Below are positions 26,910 through 34,729 of a DNA stretch of 64,000 bases, piece after piece. The stretch is from Orenia marismortui DSM 5156 (lineage in GTDB: Bacteria > Bacillota > Halanaerobiia > Halobacteroidales > Halobacteroidaceae), in contig NZ_KB900620.1 of NCBI RefSeq assembly GCF_000379025.1, positions 54,802 through 118,801 on the forward strand. The letters run 5' to 3'. The notes beneath the pieces were generated by a model that worked only from the letters and a program-made list of their open reading frames with translations, did no database searches and was not told the origin of the DNA. Each line of letters starts with the position of its first letter. Position 1 is the first letter of the stretch. Position numbers and translations under genes: made by a program.

Positions 26910-27434
26910 TTAAATCAATCTTCTTACTACATCTGAATCAAGAGTAACAAACTTAAATTTAATCTTTTTATCAGTTAATTGATACGTAGTCTTCTCTAAT
27001 AGTCTTAAAAATTTTGTTTCAATCCAATCTTGTGCAAATTCATTTTTAACACTAACTATTAATGTATCCTCAACAAAAGCAACTGGTTCAAGAGTTGAAA
27101 ACCAAGTCTCAAAACTTGAAGTAGACATTTCACTCTTAAACACTTCCATTAAGTCACCCCATAGTTCAGGTATTTTTTTATTGGGAATTACTGAATCTTT
27201 TGCTTTGTTCTCTAAAAAAGTTTTAAGTTTTTCTATCTCTCTTTCTTTTAATTCAGACTTTTCCTGTTGAAACTCTTTTCTAAACTCTTTTTTTATTTCT
27301 TCTAATTTTATTGAATTATCAGATTGACTAACTTCTTTTTCACCTTCCCCCCTCAATTCACCCTCTATACTATCAAGCCTTGATTCTATTTTTTCTATCT
27401 TCTCTAGTATTAAATTAATCTTATCTGATTTCAC
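26910..27434 (-). CDS. Coiled-coil protein with a DnaA N-terminal (domain I) fold
   Basis: A 174-residue protein. Residues 1-95 are charged heptad-like sequence (ILEKIEKIESRLDSIEGEL, then long Lys/Glu helices). Residues about 102-170 match DnaA domain I: LWGDLMEVFKSEMSTSSFET, W near 125, FVEDTLIVSVKNEFAQDWIE and KIKFKFV, the order seen at the start of the replication initiator DnaA. DnaA ATPase and DNA-binding domains are absent. In DnaA this domain binds DnaB helicase and other partners, so the protein may compete for or recruit replication factors; that is inference. The start is GTG after GGGGAG. It sits between a type III restriction-modification pair and a dead integrase. Confidence 0.8.
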   Translation of the reverse strand: MKSDKINLILEKIEKIESRLDSIEGELRGEGEKEVSQSDNSIKLEEIKKEFRKEFQQEKSELKEREIEKLKTFLENKAKDSVIPNKKIPELWGDLMEVFKSEMSTSSFETWFSTLEPVAFVEDTLIVSVKNEFAQDWIETKFLRLLEKTTYQLTDKKIKFKFVTLDSDVVRRLI

Positions 27435-27580
27435 AATATCGCTCCCCTCTTATTTAATATTTTATCTAGTATATTGTCCAAATTCAACAATGAAAAATTG
27501 ACATTAATTTGATAATTATGGTTGCTTAATTTTTGTATATCATCTTAATTAACTATTAATGGTAAAATTTTAGTAAGATT

Positions 27581-28007
27581 TTAGCTAATCTTTATTTCTT
27601 CTTTTTCATTAATTAAAGTAAGTTGCTCTTTATCAACTATAAATTTTAAATCTTCTCTTTCATTATCTAATGCCTTGCTTACCTTGATAATTGAATTAAT
27701 TAAATCTTTTGTTTCTATATCATCAAAAATACTTCTTTTAGAACTAGATGTTTTAGGATCTCTAATTATTATTCCTTTATTTGCTACTCTCTGTAAAGCT
27801 TGAGTTACTGCTAACTTATTATTAATAACTCCCATTCCCTCCTAACATCTCTCCTCTACGCATCCCTTTATTAATTACTATAAAAATATAATATACTAGA
27901 TTGTTGAATAATTGTTTTTTTAATTTTATATTAAATGTATCTTTAGTATTTAATATCTTTGGAAAAGCAAGCGATGTCTGATATTGCACTAAATATATTA
28001 GTACCAT
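27581..28007 (-). pseudogene. Tyrosine-recombinase (integrase) remnant, frameshifted
   Basis: Two adjoining frames carry consecutive pieces of a phage-type integrase. The upstream frame ends YYIFIVINKGMRRGEMLGG, matching the GMRRGE box with the first catalytic Arg. It then hits a stop after a frameshift near 27835, and the downstream frame resumes with QALQRVANKGIIIRDPKTSS, then SKRSI, the PKTxSSxRxI segment of Tn916-like integrases. The C-terminal HxxR and catalytic Tyr boxes are missing. The gene is therefore dead. Together with tRNA-Leu at 20681 it suggests that the restriction island arrived by site-specific integration. Confidence 0.75.
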
Positions 28008-28077
28008 TTAAAAACTAAGATAATAAATAAAAATCCCCTTAGATAGTACGATCATTTTGCCAACAATGCCCTTTTTG

Positions 28078-28107
28078 CTTGCTTTTTTCCTTAGCCAAAA
28101 AAGTAAG
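28078..28107. repeat. Intergenic hairpin
   Basis: CTTGCTTTTTT (28078-28088) faces AAAAAAGTAAG (28097-28107) around CCTTAGCC with one G-T pair. The surrounding sequence near 28040-28130 codes for nothing I can support. Confidence 0.4.
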
Positions 28108-28187
28108 TCCCCTTCTAGGTGACACATAACTTAAGATTTTATAAGTTAAATTGACAGATATAACTAGTATATTTTATACATAAACAT

Positions 28188-28222
28188 AAAAATCGCCCAC
28201 CCCCAATATAGGAGTAAGCGAC
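28188..28222 (-). terminator. Terminator of ahpCF
   Basis: On the minus strand TCGCTTACTCC pairs with GGGGTGGGCGA, eleven pairs including G-U, around a short loop and runs into T residues. It starts 20 bases after the ahpF stop. Confidence 0.8.
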
Positions 28223-28242
28223 TTCTTATCTATCAATATATT

Positions 28243-29775
28243 CTATTCATTTCGGATTAAGTAATCAAAAGCACCTAAAGCTGCAGTAGCACCTGCCCCC
28301 ATAGAAACAATAATCTGTTTATATGGACTATGGGTACAATCTCCTGCGGCAAATACTCCATCTAAACTTGTAGCTCCATGTCTATCAACAACAACCTCCC
28401 CAAAAGAGTTCAATTCCACTGATTCTCCTAACCAATCGGTATTAGGGATAAGTCCAATCTGAACAAATACACCCTCTAATCCAAGATGATGAGCTTCTTC
28501 TGTCTCACGATCAATATATGTAATCCCATCTACCTTATCAGTACCTGTTATCTCTTTGCTTTCCACATTTTTGAGAACACTAACATTGTCAAGGCTATCA
28601 AGACGCTGTTGTAAAACTTCATCGGCTTTAAGTTCTGGCATAAACTCAAGGACTGTTACATGATCTACAATACCTGCTAAGTCGATCGCTGCTTCAACAC
28701 CAGAATTACCTCCACCAATGACAGCTACATCCTTTCCTTGAAACATTGGTCCATCACAATGGGGGCAATAAGCCACACCTTTGTTCTTGAACTTATCTTC
28801 TCCAGGTACACCTAGTTTCCGCCATCGAGCTCCAGTTGAAATGATTGCAGTTTTACCCTTTAGAACAGCACCATTTTCCAGTTCAACCTCGATAAACTCA
28901 TTCTTTTGCAGTCCCTTAGCACGTTGTGATTTCATCACATCAATATCGTAATCTTTTATATGCTCTTCAAGGCTTGCTACTAATTTAGGACCTTCAGTAT
29001 GTTTTACACTGATAAAATTCTCAATGGACAAGGTATCCATAACCTGACCACCAAAACGATCAGCAACAATACCTGTGCGAATACCTTTACGAGCTGCATA
29101 AATCGCTGCACTTGCACCAGCAGGACCACCACCAATAATTAATACATCGTAAGGATCTTTATTGCTTAAATCTGAGCTATCCATGCTACTACCTATCTTC
29201 TTCAGAATTTCTCCAAGGGACATACGACCACTTGAGAAGAATTCTCCATTCAAATAGACAGCGGGTACAGCTAAGATATCTTTATCTTCTACCTCATCTT
29301 TGAAAGCTCCTCCATCAATCATGCTATGAGTGATACCAGGATTAAGGATACTCATCAAGTTTAATGCCTGTACAACGTCAGGACAATTATGACAACTTAA
29401 GCTAATATATGTTTCAAAGTGATATTCACCTTGAATATTTTTGATTTGCTCAATCACATTCTCTTCAACCTTTGGCGGTCTGCCACTTACCTGTAGTAGA
29501 GCTAAGACCAATGAAGTGAATTCATGGCCTAATGGAATACCAGCAAAGGTAACTCCAGTATCTTCCCCAGGTCGATTTAGACTAAAGCTCGGTGTTCTTG
29601 CTAAAGAGGTCTCCTCTATCTTAATCTTTGAAGACAGATCTGACAACTCCTTCACCAAAGCGAGCATATCCTGGGATACTTTATCAGATCCGACACTCAC
29701 TTTAAATAGCACATCACCTTCCATAAGTTGAAGGTATTCATTCAATTGTGCTTTTATATCTGCATCTAAGATCAT
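28243..29775 (-). CDS. ahpF: Alkyl hydroperoxide reductase subunit F (NADH:peroxiredoxin oxidoreductase)
   Basis: A flavoenzyme of 510 residues that passes electrons from NAD(P)H to the peroxiredoxin AhpC. The N-terminal tandem thioredoxin-like domain has the redox pair SCHNCPD near 127-130. The FAD-binding GGGPAGASAAIYAARKG follows near 212, then the catalytic disulphide CPHCDGP near 339-342 and the NAD-binding IGGGNSGVEAA. The C-terminal AAGDCT completes the FAD site. The start is ATG 12 bases after ahpC, within one operon. The genes help this presumed anaerobe to survive peroxide. Confidence 0.95.
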   Translation of the reverse strand: MILDADIKAQLNEYLQLMEGDVLFKVSVGSDKVSQDMLALVKELSDLSSKIKIEETSLARTPSFSLNRPGEDTGVTFAGIPLGHEFTSLVLALLQVSGRPPKVEENVIEQIKNIQGEYHFETYISLSCHNCPDVVQALNLMSILNPGITHSMIDGGAFKDEVEDKDILAVPAVYLNGEFFSSGRMSLGEILKKIGSSMDSSDLSNKDPYDVLIIGGGPAGASAAIYAARKGIRTGIVADRFGGQVMDTLSIENFISVKHTEGPKLVASLEEHIKDYDIDVMKSQRAKGLQKNEFIEVELENGAVLKGKTAIISTGARWRKLGVPGEDKFKNKGVAYCPHCDGPMFQGKDVAVIGGGNSGVEAAIDLAGIVDHVTVLEFMPELKADEVLQQRLDSLDNVSVLKNVESKEITGTDKVDGITYIDRETEEAHHLGLEGVFVQIGLIPNTDWLGESVELNSFGEVVVDRHGATSLDGVFAAGDCTHSPYKQIIVSMGAGATAALGAFDYLIRNE

Positions 29776-29787
29776 TTGACCAACCCC

Positions 29788-30351
29788 TTAAATTTTACCT
29801 ACAAGATCAAGACCTGGTTTAAGAGTTTCACTACCTTCTTTCCATTTCGCAGGGCAAACTTCTTCTGGATTATTTCTTACATATTGGGCAGCTTTAATTT
29901 TGCTTACAAGAGCACTTGCATCTCGTCCCATATTACCTGCATTGATTTCTACTCCTTGAACCACACCATCTGGATCAATAATAAAGGTACCACGGTCAGC
30001 AAGACCATCTTCTTCAATAAGTACATCAAAGTTTTTAGAAAGTGTATGTGATGGATCTCCAACCATAACATATTCTATCTTTCCTATAGTTTCTGAATTA
30101 TCGTGCCATGCTTTATGTGTAAAGTGAGTATCTGTTGAAACTGAATATACTTCAACTCCAAGATCTTTTAAATTTTGATATTCATTTTGTAAATCTTCTA
30201 ATTCTGTAGGACATACAAATGTAAAGTCAGCTGGATAAAATACAACTACACTCCATTGTCCCTTAAAGTTTTCTTCTGTAACCTCTAAAAATTCACCATT
30301 TTGATAAGCTTGAGCTTTAAATGCTAATACTTCTTTTCCTACTAATGACAT
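29788..30351 (-). CDS. ahpC: Peroxiredoxin AhpC
   Basis: A typical 2-Cys peroxiredoxin, 187 residues, that reduces hydrogen peroxide and organic peroxides. The peroxidatic Cys47 is in [11 protein letters not shown] and the resolving Cys166 in EVCPAKW. AGGAGG precedes the ATG. It is the first gene of ahpCF, downstream of a strong promoter whose start region overlaps a Fur/PerR-like palindrome. Confidence 0.97.
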   Translation of the reverse strand: MSLVGKEVLAFKAQAYQNGEFLEVTEENFKGQWSVVVFYPADFTFVCPTELEDLQNEYQNLKDLGVEVYSVSTDTHFTHKAWHDNSETIGKIEYVMVGDPSHTLSKNFDVLIEEDGLADRGTFIIDPDGVVQGVEINAGNMGRDASALVSKIKAAQYVRNNPEEVCPAKWKEGSETLKPGLDLVGKI

Positions 30352-30406
30352 AATAAAATCCCTCCTGATTGTTATTTTAGATATTCATAAATATAATTCT
30401 TGAATT

Positions 30407-30419
30407 GATAACAGTTATC
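30407..30419. promoter_or_regulatory. Candidate Fur/PerR-family operator
   Basis: GATAACAGTTATC is a perfect 6-1-6 palindrome located at the predicted transcription start of ahpCF. Its GATAAn-nTTATC form resembles Fur-family boxes, and PerR commonly represses ahpCF in Firmicutes. The regulator gene is not in the window. Confidence 0.55.
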
Positions 30420-30429
30420 GTTACTAGTA

Positions 30430-30458
30430 ATTATTACATAAAAATGATTTTTTGTCAA
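30430..30458 (-). promoter_or_regulatory. Promoter of ahpCF
   Basis: Minus strand TTGACA (30453-30458), 17 bases, then AATAAT (30430-30435). The predicted start near 30423 lies just before the operator palindrome. Confidence 0.7.
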
Positions 30459-30490
30459 GAAAATTATGGTTCTTTTTTAAGTTTGAGAAT

Positions 30491-31735
30491 TGCAATATAA
30501 AATGCACGTTTTTTTGTGAAACACTTATACCCCATATAATATAAACTTTTAAGCTACTTTTAATTTATTTTCAAAAACTTCATTCGAAGTTTTAAAATCA
30601 AACATCTTTCTTGGGTAGTTATTCATCCATTGTTGAATATTTTTAACCTCACTCGTACTAATATCTTTGAAACTGCTTCCTTTTGGCAAAAACCTTCTAA
30701 TCATCTTATTTAAATTTTCATTACTACCTCTTTGCCAAGAACAATAGGCATCAGCATAGTAATGATTAGTTCTTGGTATATTACTTCCTGTAAATGAAGT
30801 CTCTATTCCTTCATAATCATAAAATTCCCGCCCGTTGTCTGTTGTTATCGTCTTAAATAACTCTCTAAACCTTCTTACCACCTATTCTTCTTTCAATTCG
30901 ATCTAATCCATTTATAATCTGCTTCTTGAGTCTTATTACGATATTTTTTCTATTATCTCTTTTCGACTATATCTTTCTGTTAAAACTAGTAAGAATGGCT
31001 CTCCTTTTCCTTTTTTACCTTCTACTAAGTCCATTTCCCAATGACCTAACTCTGTTCTTTTATTAGCTTCCTCAGGTCTATCTGATATCCTTCTGCCATC
31101 TTTTCTCCTCTTAGTTGATTCCTTTTCTTGTCTTTTAGTACCTTTAGATTTTTTATAATTACCATAGACTAACTCATCTCTATTTACCATCAAGATACCT
31201 TTGTCTATATAATTGTATATTGTTTTCCAATGTAGCTTAATTTCAAATCTTTCATCTTCCTGTATTTGATTAGCAATTACTTCTGGAGACCATTTATCTT
31301 GTTTTATTTTTCTTTCTATAAATCTTGCTAACTCATGTTCCTTAGCTATTTTTATCTTAGTTCCTTTAGCTGTAGCATTTTTATCATAGACTTTTTGCGC
31401 TATTTCAGCATCATATTCTATTCTTGTCGTATAATCAGAATTTAATAATTTTAATTCACCTTTCTTAAGCTCTCTACTTATTGTTGTTCTATGTTTTCCT
31501 AACTCTTTTGCGATCTCCTTATCTTTCTTACCTTGAATATTATATAAATGCTCTATTATTTTCCTATCTTCCAAAGTTAGGTGTTTTCCTTTTTTACTTT
31601 TTCTGTTATAATTATTTTGACACATATTTTAATACCTCACTTTATGTTATTTGTGGTTATTTAACATTATATATGAGGTATTTCTATGTGTCACTTTTTA
31701 TTTTTTGATCTACCTGTGCATTTAATTATACAATG
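30491..31735. mobile_element. IS30-family insertion sequence, decayed
   Basis: About 1.2 kb. The left end TGCAATATAAAATGCAC and the right end read inward CATTGTATAATTAAATGCAC share AAATGCAC as imperfect terminal repeats. Between them is a broken IS30-type transposase. Exact ends and target duplication are uncertain. The element lies between ahpC and a gene-free region. Confidence 0.75.
30549..31625 (-). pseudogene. IS30-family transposase, frameshifted
   Basis: The N-terminal part (30936-31625) has the IS30 helix-turn-helix HLTLEDRKIIEHLYNI, then KEIAKELGKHRTTISRELKK, and the first catalytic Asp in ELGHWEMDLVEG. The C-terminal part (30549-30881) has TITTDNGREF with the second Asp and RGSNENLNKMIRRFLPKG with the catalytic Glu. 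Between about 30880 and 30960 the frame is interrupted by several small indels and stops, so a full DDE transposase cannot be made. A single programmed frameshift would not repair it. Confidence 0.88.
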
Positions 31736-31975
31736 CTCCTTCTTTTTTAAGTTTTTCTATAAGCAATGGTTAAAATCTAAATTCTACTATATATAAGTAT
31801 ATGGAATTTATAGAATAAGTATAATCTTTTATTTTTTTGATACTCTCGATCTGTTTCTAACATCATTAAGAAAGCTTCTTAATAGTTAAGGATGATTTAC
31901 GTTGTTAATATTACACATAATACTGGAAGCAATAAAAATTCTTTAATTCTAATTATTAAAAGAATGGTTAACCAC
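31736..31975. other. Gene-free stretch right of the IS30 remnant
   Basis: A+T-rich, with a small AAGAAAGCTTCTT palindrome near 31870. No open frame, RNA or terminator that I can support. Confidence 0.3.
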
Positions 31976-32147
31976 GAATTAACACTAATGGAACACGAAT
32001 AAAGGACTAAAGAATTAACTTATAAATAAAACTCTTTTGAACTATTAGTGTAGATTCGTGTATATCCGTGGTAAAAAAAGATTTTACTTTGAATCTTTTG
32101 TGAAAATAATTAGTTCAACTTATATAGTAAGGGAAGTAATAGTAATG
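31976..32147. repeat. Dispersed 'CACGAATTA' repeat, better-preserved copy
   Basis: Left words GGTTAACCACGAATTAACAC and GGAACACGAATAAAGG face right words TAGATTCGTGTATATCCGTG, giving an imperfect long inverted repeat, followed by TAGTTCAACTTATATAGTAA. The inverse order of the same words is found at 16296-16583. Such cacgaatt/cgtggt repeats are scattered in intergenic DNA of many bacteria. Confidence 0.65.
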
Positions 32148-32319
32148 AATTGTATCTTATATTATTCTTGATTAGATTAAAATTCTAATCTAGAAATGTA
32201 TTAATTGAAGCCAATGATAAATTAAACTTTTTTAGAACCATAAATTACTAGTAAATTAACTTGTCCTAAATCAATAGCTAAATTTTTGTTGCTAGCGTAA
32301 TTTCTCATTTACATTTTCA

Positions 32320-32351
32320 AAAAAATAAGCCCTACTAAATAGCAGGACTTA
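32320..32351 (-). terminator. Terminator downstream of the DUF1232 gene
   Basis: On the minus strand AAGTCCTGCT pairs with AGTAGGGCTT (10 pairs, two G-U) around ATTT, followed by a run of T residues. It is about 200 bases after the stop; the bases between show no gene. Confidence 0.65.
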
Positions 32352-32555
32352 ATCATTTTTATACTTATTCTATTCGTAACTATCCTTTAATAGCTGAGAT
32401 AAATAATTTATCCAACTCTCCATATTATTATCGTTCATCCTAAAATATAAATTAATTTAATAGTCTATCTTCTTGAAAAATATTGAAAATTAAACTACCT
32501 TCTCAATTCTTTATATTACAATTATAACCATTATATCAAAGATAGACCAAAGCAT

Positions 32556-32930
32556 CTATTTTAATTTTAAGAAAGCAAAAAAACAAATAAAAATTAAAAC
32601 TATCCAAACAATAATAACAAATACTACTCCGATTCTACTGACTTGGTTATCCATGCTTATTTCTGCCTTTTCCTTAAATTCCTCATATAGATTATCAGGA
32701 ATCAGTTTTAAAGCCAATATTATTCCAATAGGTAATAATATTAGATCATCTAAATACCCTAAAACAGGAATAAAATCTGGAATTAAATCTATAGGACTTA
32801 AAGCATAGCCTATTACTAAAACTATAAATAACTTTGAATACCAAGGAAGCCTTGAATCTTTATAAGCATAATAGAGAATATATACCTTTGCTTTTAATTC
32901 TTTCACCTGTTGCTGCAAGTTTAATTTCAT
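32556..32930 (-). CDS. DUF1232 (YkvA-like) membrane protein
   Basis: A 124-residue protein with the DUF1232 signature YALSPIDLIPDFIPVLGYLD in its centre, a helix before it, and a C-terminal membrane helix near 100-120 (IGVVFVIIVWIVLIFICFFA). The family is widespread and of unknown function. A TTG one codon upstream is also a possible start, since GGAG lies 9 bases before it. The gene stands alone. Confidence 0.85.
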   Translation of the reverse strand: MKLNLQQQVKELKAKVYILYYAYKDSRLPWYSKLFIVLVIGYALSPIDLIPDFIPVLGYLDDLILLPIGIILALKLIPDNLYEEFKEKAEISMDNQVSRIGVVFVIIVWIVLIFICFFAFLKLK

Positions 32931-33019
32931 CAATTCTTACATCTCCTAAATAAATCTGTTTAGTTAAATATATAATCAGCCAACTTTAGGATAAAATTAA
33001 AATATGGCGTTATAGATAG

Positions 33020-33109
33020 ATATTGCGACAGTTTCGGCGCTAGGAGATAGGTATTAGGAAAAACTAACGCCCAACCCCTATGACCTATCACCTAAAAGTA
33101 TCGCAATAT
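33020..33109. repeat. MITE-like element, copy 2
   Basis: Terminal repeats ATATTGCGACAGTTT (33020-33034) and, read inward from the right, ATATTGCGATACTTTT bound a core of CTAGGAGATAGG and CCTATGACCTATCACC words. The inverse of this element matches 14701-14802 in order: CTTTTAGGTG, TAGGTCATAGG, CCGAAACTGTC, TATCTATC. Within each copy the two ends resemble each other more than those of the other copy. It lies directly downstream of the PHP gene. Confidence 0.65.
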
Positions 33110-33132
33110 ACCCATTAAATTTCACTTCTAAA

Positions 33133-33888
33133 TTAAACTGCCTGAGACTCCTTTAATTCTTTAAAACGCTTTGCTATCTTTTTAGCAACTTGACCAGCAG
33201 CAGCCTTTAATTTAGCTCCTTTGCTAATAACAGTTTCAAACTCTCTATTTGCAATAGCCTCTTTAATTCCAGCAATTGTATCATGTTCAGTATAGAAACG
33301 GTTTTTAACTGTGCCCATATGTAAGACATGATGAGTATCACTACCTGCTACCATGGGTACGTTAACCCTCTTAGATAAGGCAGCAACCTCATCCTTTAGA
33401 TTTAAGGCTTTCCCATTTAACCCTAAACCATCTAACCTTCCTAATAAGCTAGGATCCATATCTACTAAATACTTACTTCTTTTAGCAGGATGAGCTCCAA
33501 CCTTAATCAGATTACGCTTTTCAGCTTCATCTATTAGATATTTCAGTGTTGGAAATTCATTCTCTCTTATAACTTCAGGAAATAAAGCTCTTAAATCTAA
33601 CAAATCCTCTTTTCTTCCTACAATTATTATATGCCCCCTCTCTTTAATATCAACCTCCATACCACAAAAGACCTTAAAACCATCAACATCATAGTAATCA
33701 CCATTATATTGATAATTTCTGTCTAAAGTCTTATAAATGTCATAAAAATTTACTGTATGAAAATGTTCAGTTAATGCAATAGCATCCAAACCATTCTTCT
33801 TTGCTGTCTTTATTATGCGCTTAAAACGATCTAACTCAAATTCAAATTTCTTAGAAATCTTTGTATGACAATGAAAATCCATATACAT
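33133..33888 (-). CDS. PHP-domain phosphoesterase/hydrolase
   Basis: A 251-residue single PHP domain. Metal-binding motifs are all present: MDFHCHTKIS near the N-terminus, IALTEHFHT, GMEVDIKERGHIII, GAHPAKR and GSDTHH. The family includes histidinol phosphatase and other phosphoesterases using two or three metal ions. The C-terminus is basic (KGAKLKAAAGQVAKKIAKRF). It is the last gene of an ECF-transporter operon, so it may dephosphorylate the imported compound or a derivative; that is inference. AGGGTGG precedes the ATG. Confidence 0.85.
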   Translation of the reverse strand: MYMDFHCHTKISKKFEFELDRFKRIIKTAKKNGLDAIALTEHFHTVNFYDIYKTLDRNYQYNGDYYDVDGFKVFCGMEVDIKERGHIIIVGRKEDLLDLRALFPEVIRENEFPTLKYLIDEAEKRNLIKVGAHPAKRSKYLVDMDPSLLGRLDGLGLNGKALNLKDEVAALSKRVNVPMVAGSDTHHVLHMGTVKNRFYTEHDTIAGIKEAIANREFETVISKGAKLKAAAGQVAKKIAKRFKELKESQAV

Positions 33889-33904
33889 CTTTTATTCCAC
33901 CCTT

Positions 33905-34729
33905 CTATAACGGATAAATTTGACCTATTGTAATAATGATTGCAACTATACAAATAGATGACGCTAAAAACAAAATATCTCTCTTACCTATCTTCATATA
34001 TGATAATTTAAGCCTTTTAACCTCATCATTATCTAAAGAATAAGTAAAACCTTTCAATTCTAAAGCCTCTACAGTTGTACGAGTACGCTTAGCTGTATTT
34101 AGTATCATCGGATAAAACCCTAAAATAACCACTTTAATATAGTAATAAATATAACGCCAACCTAAAAACCCTTTCTTCTCTGGCATCTTTCCTCTTAGTC
34201 TAAAGGAATTAAAGATATTATTGTACTCCTCAAATAGCAAGGGCAAGATTCTATAACCATAAGATACTCCAAAACAATATCTTCCTGAAAGCCCAAAACT
34301 CAATAGTGCATCACTGAACTTTTCAGGATCCATACTAGCAAATACCGAAATACTAGCTAAAGCAATAATAACCAGCTTAGTACTTAACAAGACCAGAGGT
34401 CCTAAACTCTCCATACCTCCTCCAAAAAAGTAGGATACAATAAATATGGAACTAAACTCTGCAATAAGACTAAAAGAAAGCAATGCAACTATCAGCTTAC
34501 TAACCTTAGACATACTAGCTATTACTATCATAAATATAAGCAAAGCAATTATAATAGTCTTATTAAAAAAGAGCCAAGGAAGTATAGCAAAGATCAAATA
34601 CCATAAAATCAATATTCTAGAATCTAATTTAGATAAAAATGTATCTTGAGTCCCATAAGCTGTCTTCATCAACTCTAATTTAATAGTTTCAACAGATATT
34701 TTATCTATTAAATTACTAAATAACTTCAA
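33905..34729 (-). CDS. ecfT: ECF transporter transmembrane subunit EcfT
   Basis: The scaffold subunit of an energy-coupling-factor importer, linking the S component to the ATPases. It has several membrane helices and the coupling-helix motifs FNSFRLRGKMPEKKG and AKRTRTTVEALELKGF, the two Ala-Arg-Gly-type boxes that contact the ATPases. I prefer the TTG at 34729 (8 bases after GGGAGG) to the GTG at 34738, which lies inside the ribosome site. It overlaps the ATPase gene by 14 bases. Confidence 0.87.
   Translation of the reverse strand: MKLFSNLIDKISVETIKLELMKTAYGTQDTFLSKLDSRILILWYLIFAILPWLFFNKTIIIALLIFMIVIASMSKVSKLIVALLSFSLIAEFSSIFIVSYFFGGGMESLGPLVLLSTKLVIIALASISVFASMDPEKFSDALLSFGLSGRYCFGVSYGYRILPLLFEEYNNIFNSFRLRGKMPEKKGFLGWRYIYYYIKVVILGFYPMILNTAKRTRTTVEALELKGFTYSLDNDEVKRLKLSYMKIGKRDILFLASSICIVAIIITIGQIYPL

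Noticed and set aside
28152-28180. Plus-strand TTGACA box with 17-base spacing to TTATAC
   Set aside because: The -10 match is poor and no plus-strand gene or RNA follows.
20681-28200. Direct repeat of the tRNA-Leu 3' end (attR) at the far side of the restriction island
   Set aside because: Only a trivial TAGTACCATT match near 27990 was seen, so the island border on that side is not defined.
30880-30960. Programmed frameshift joining the two IS30 transposase parts
   Set aside because: IS30 elements do not use one, and more than one indel plus stops lie between the parts.
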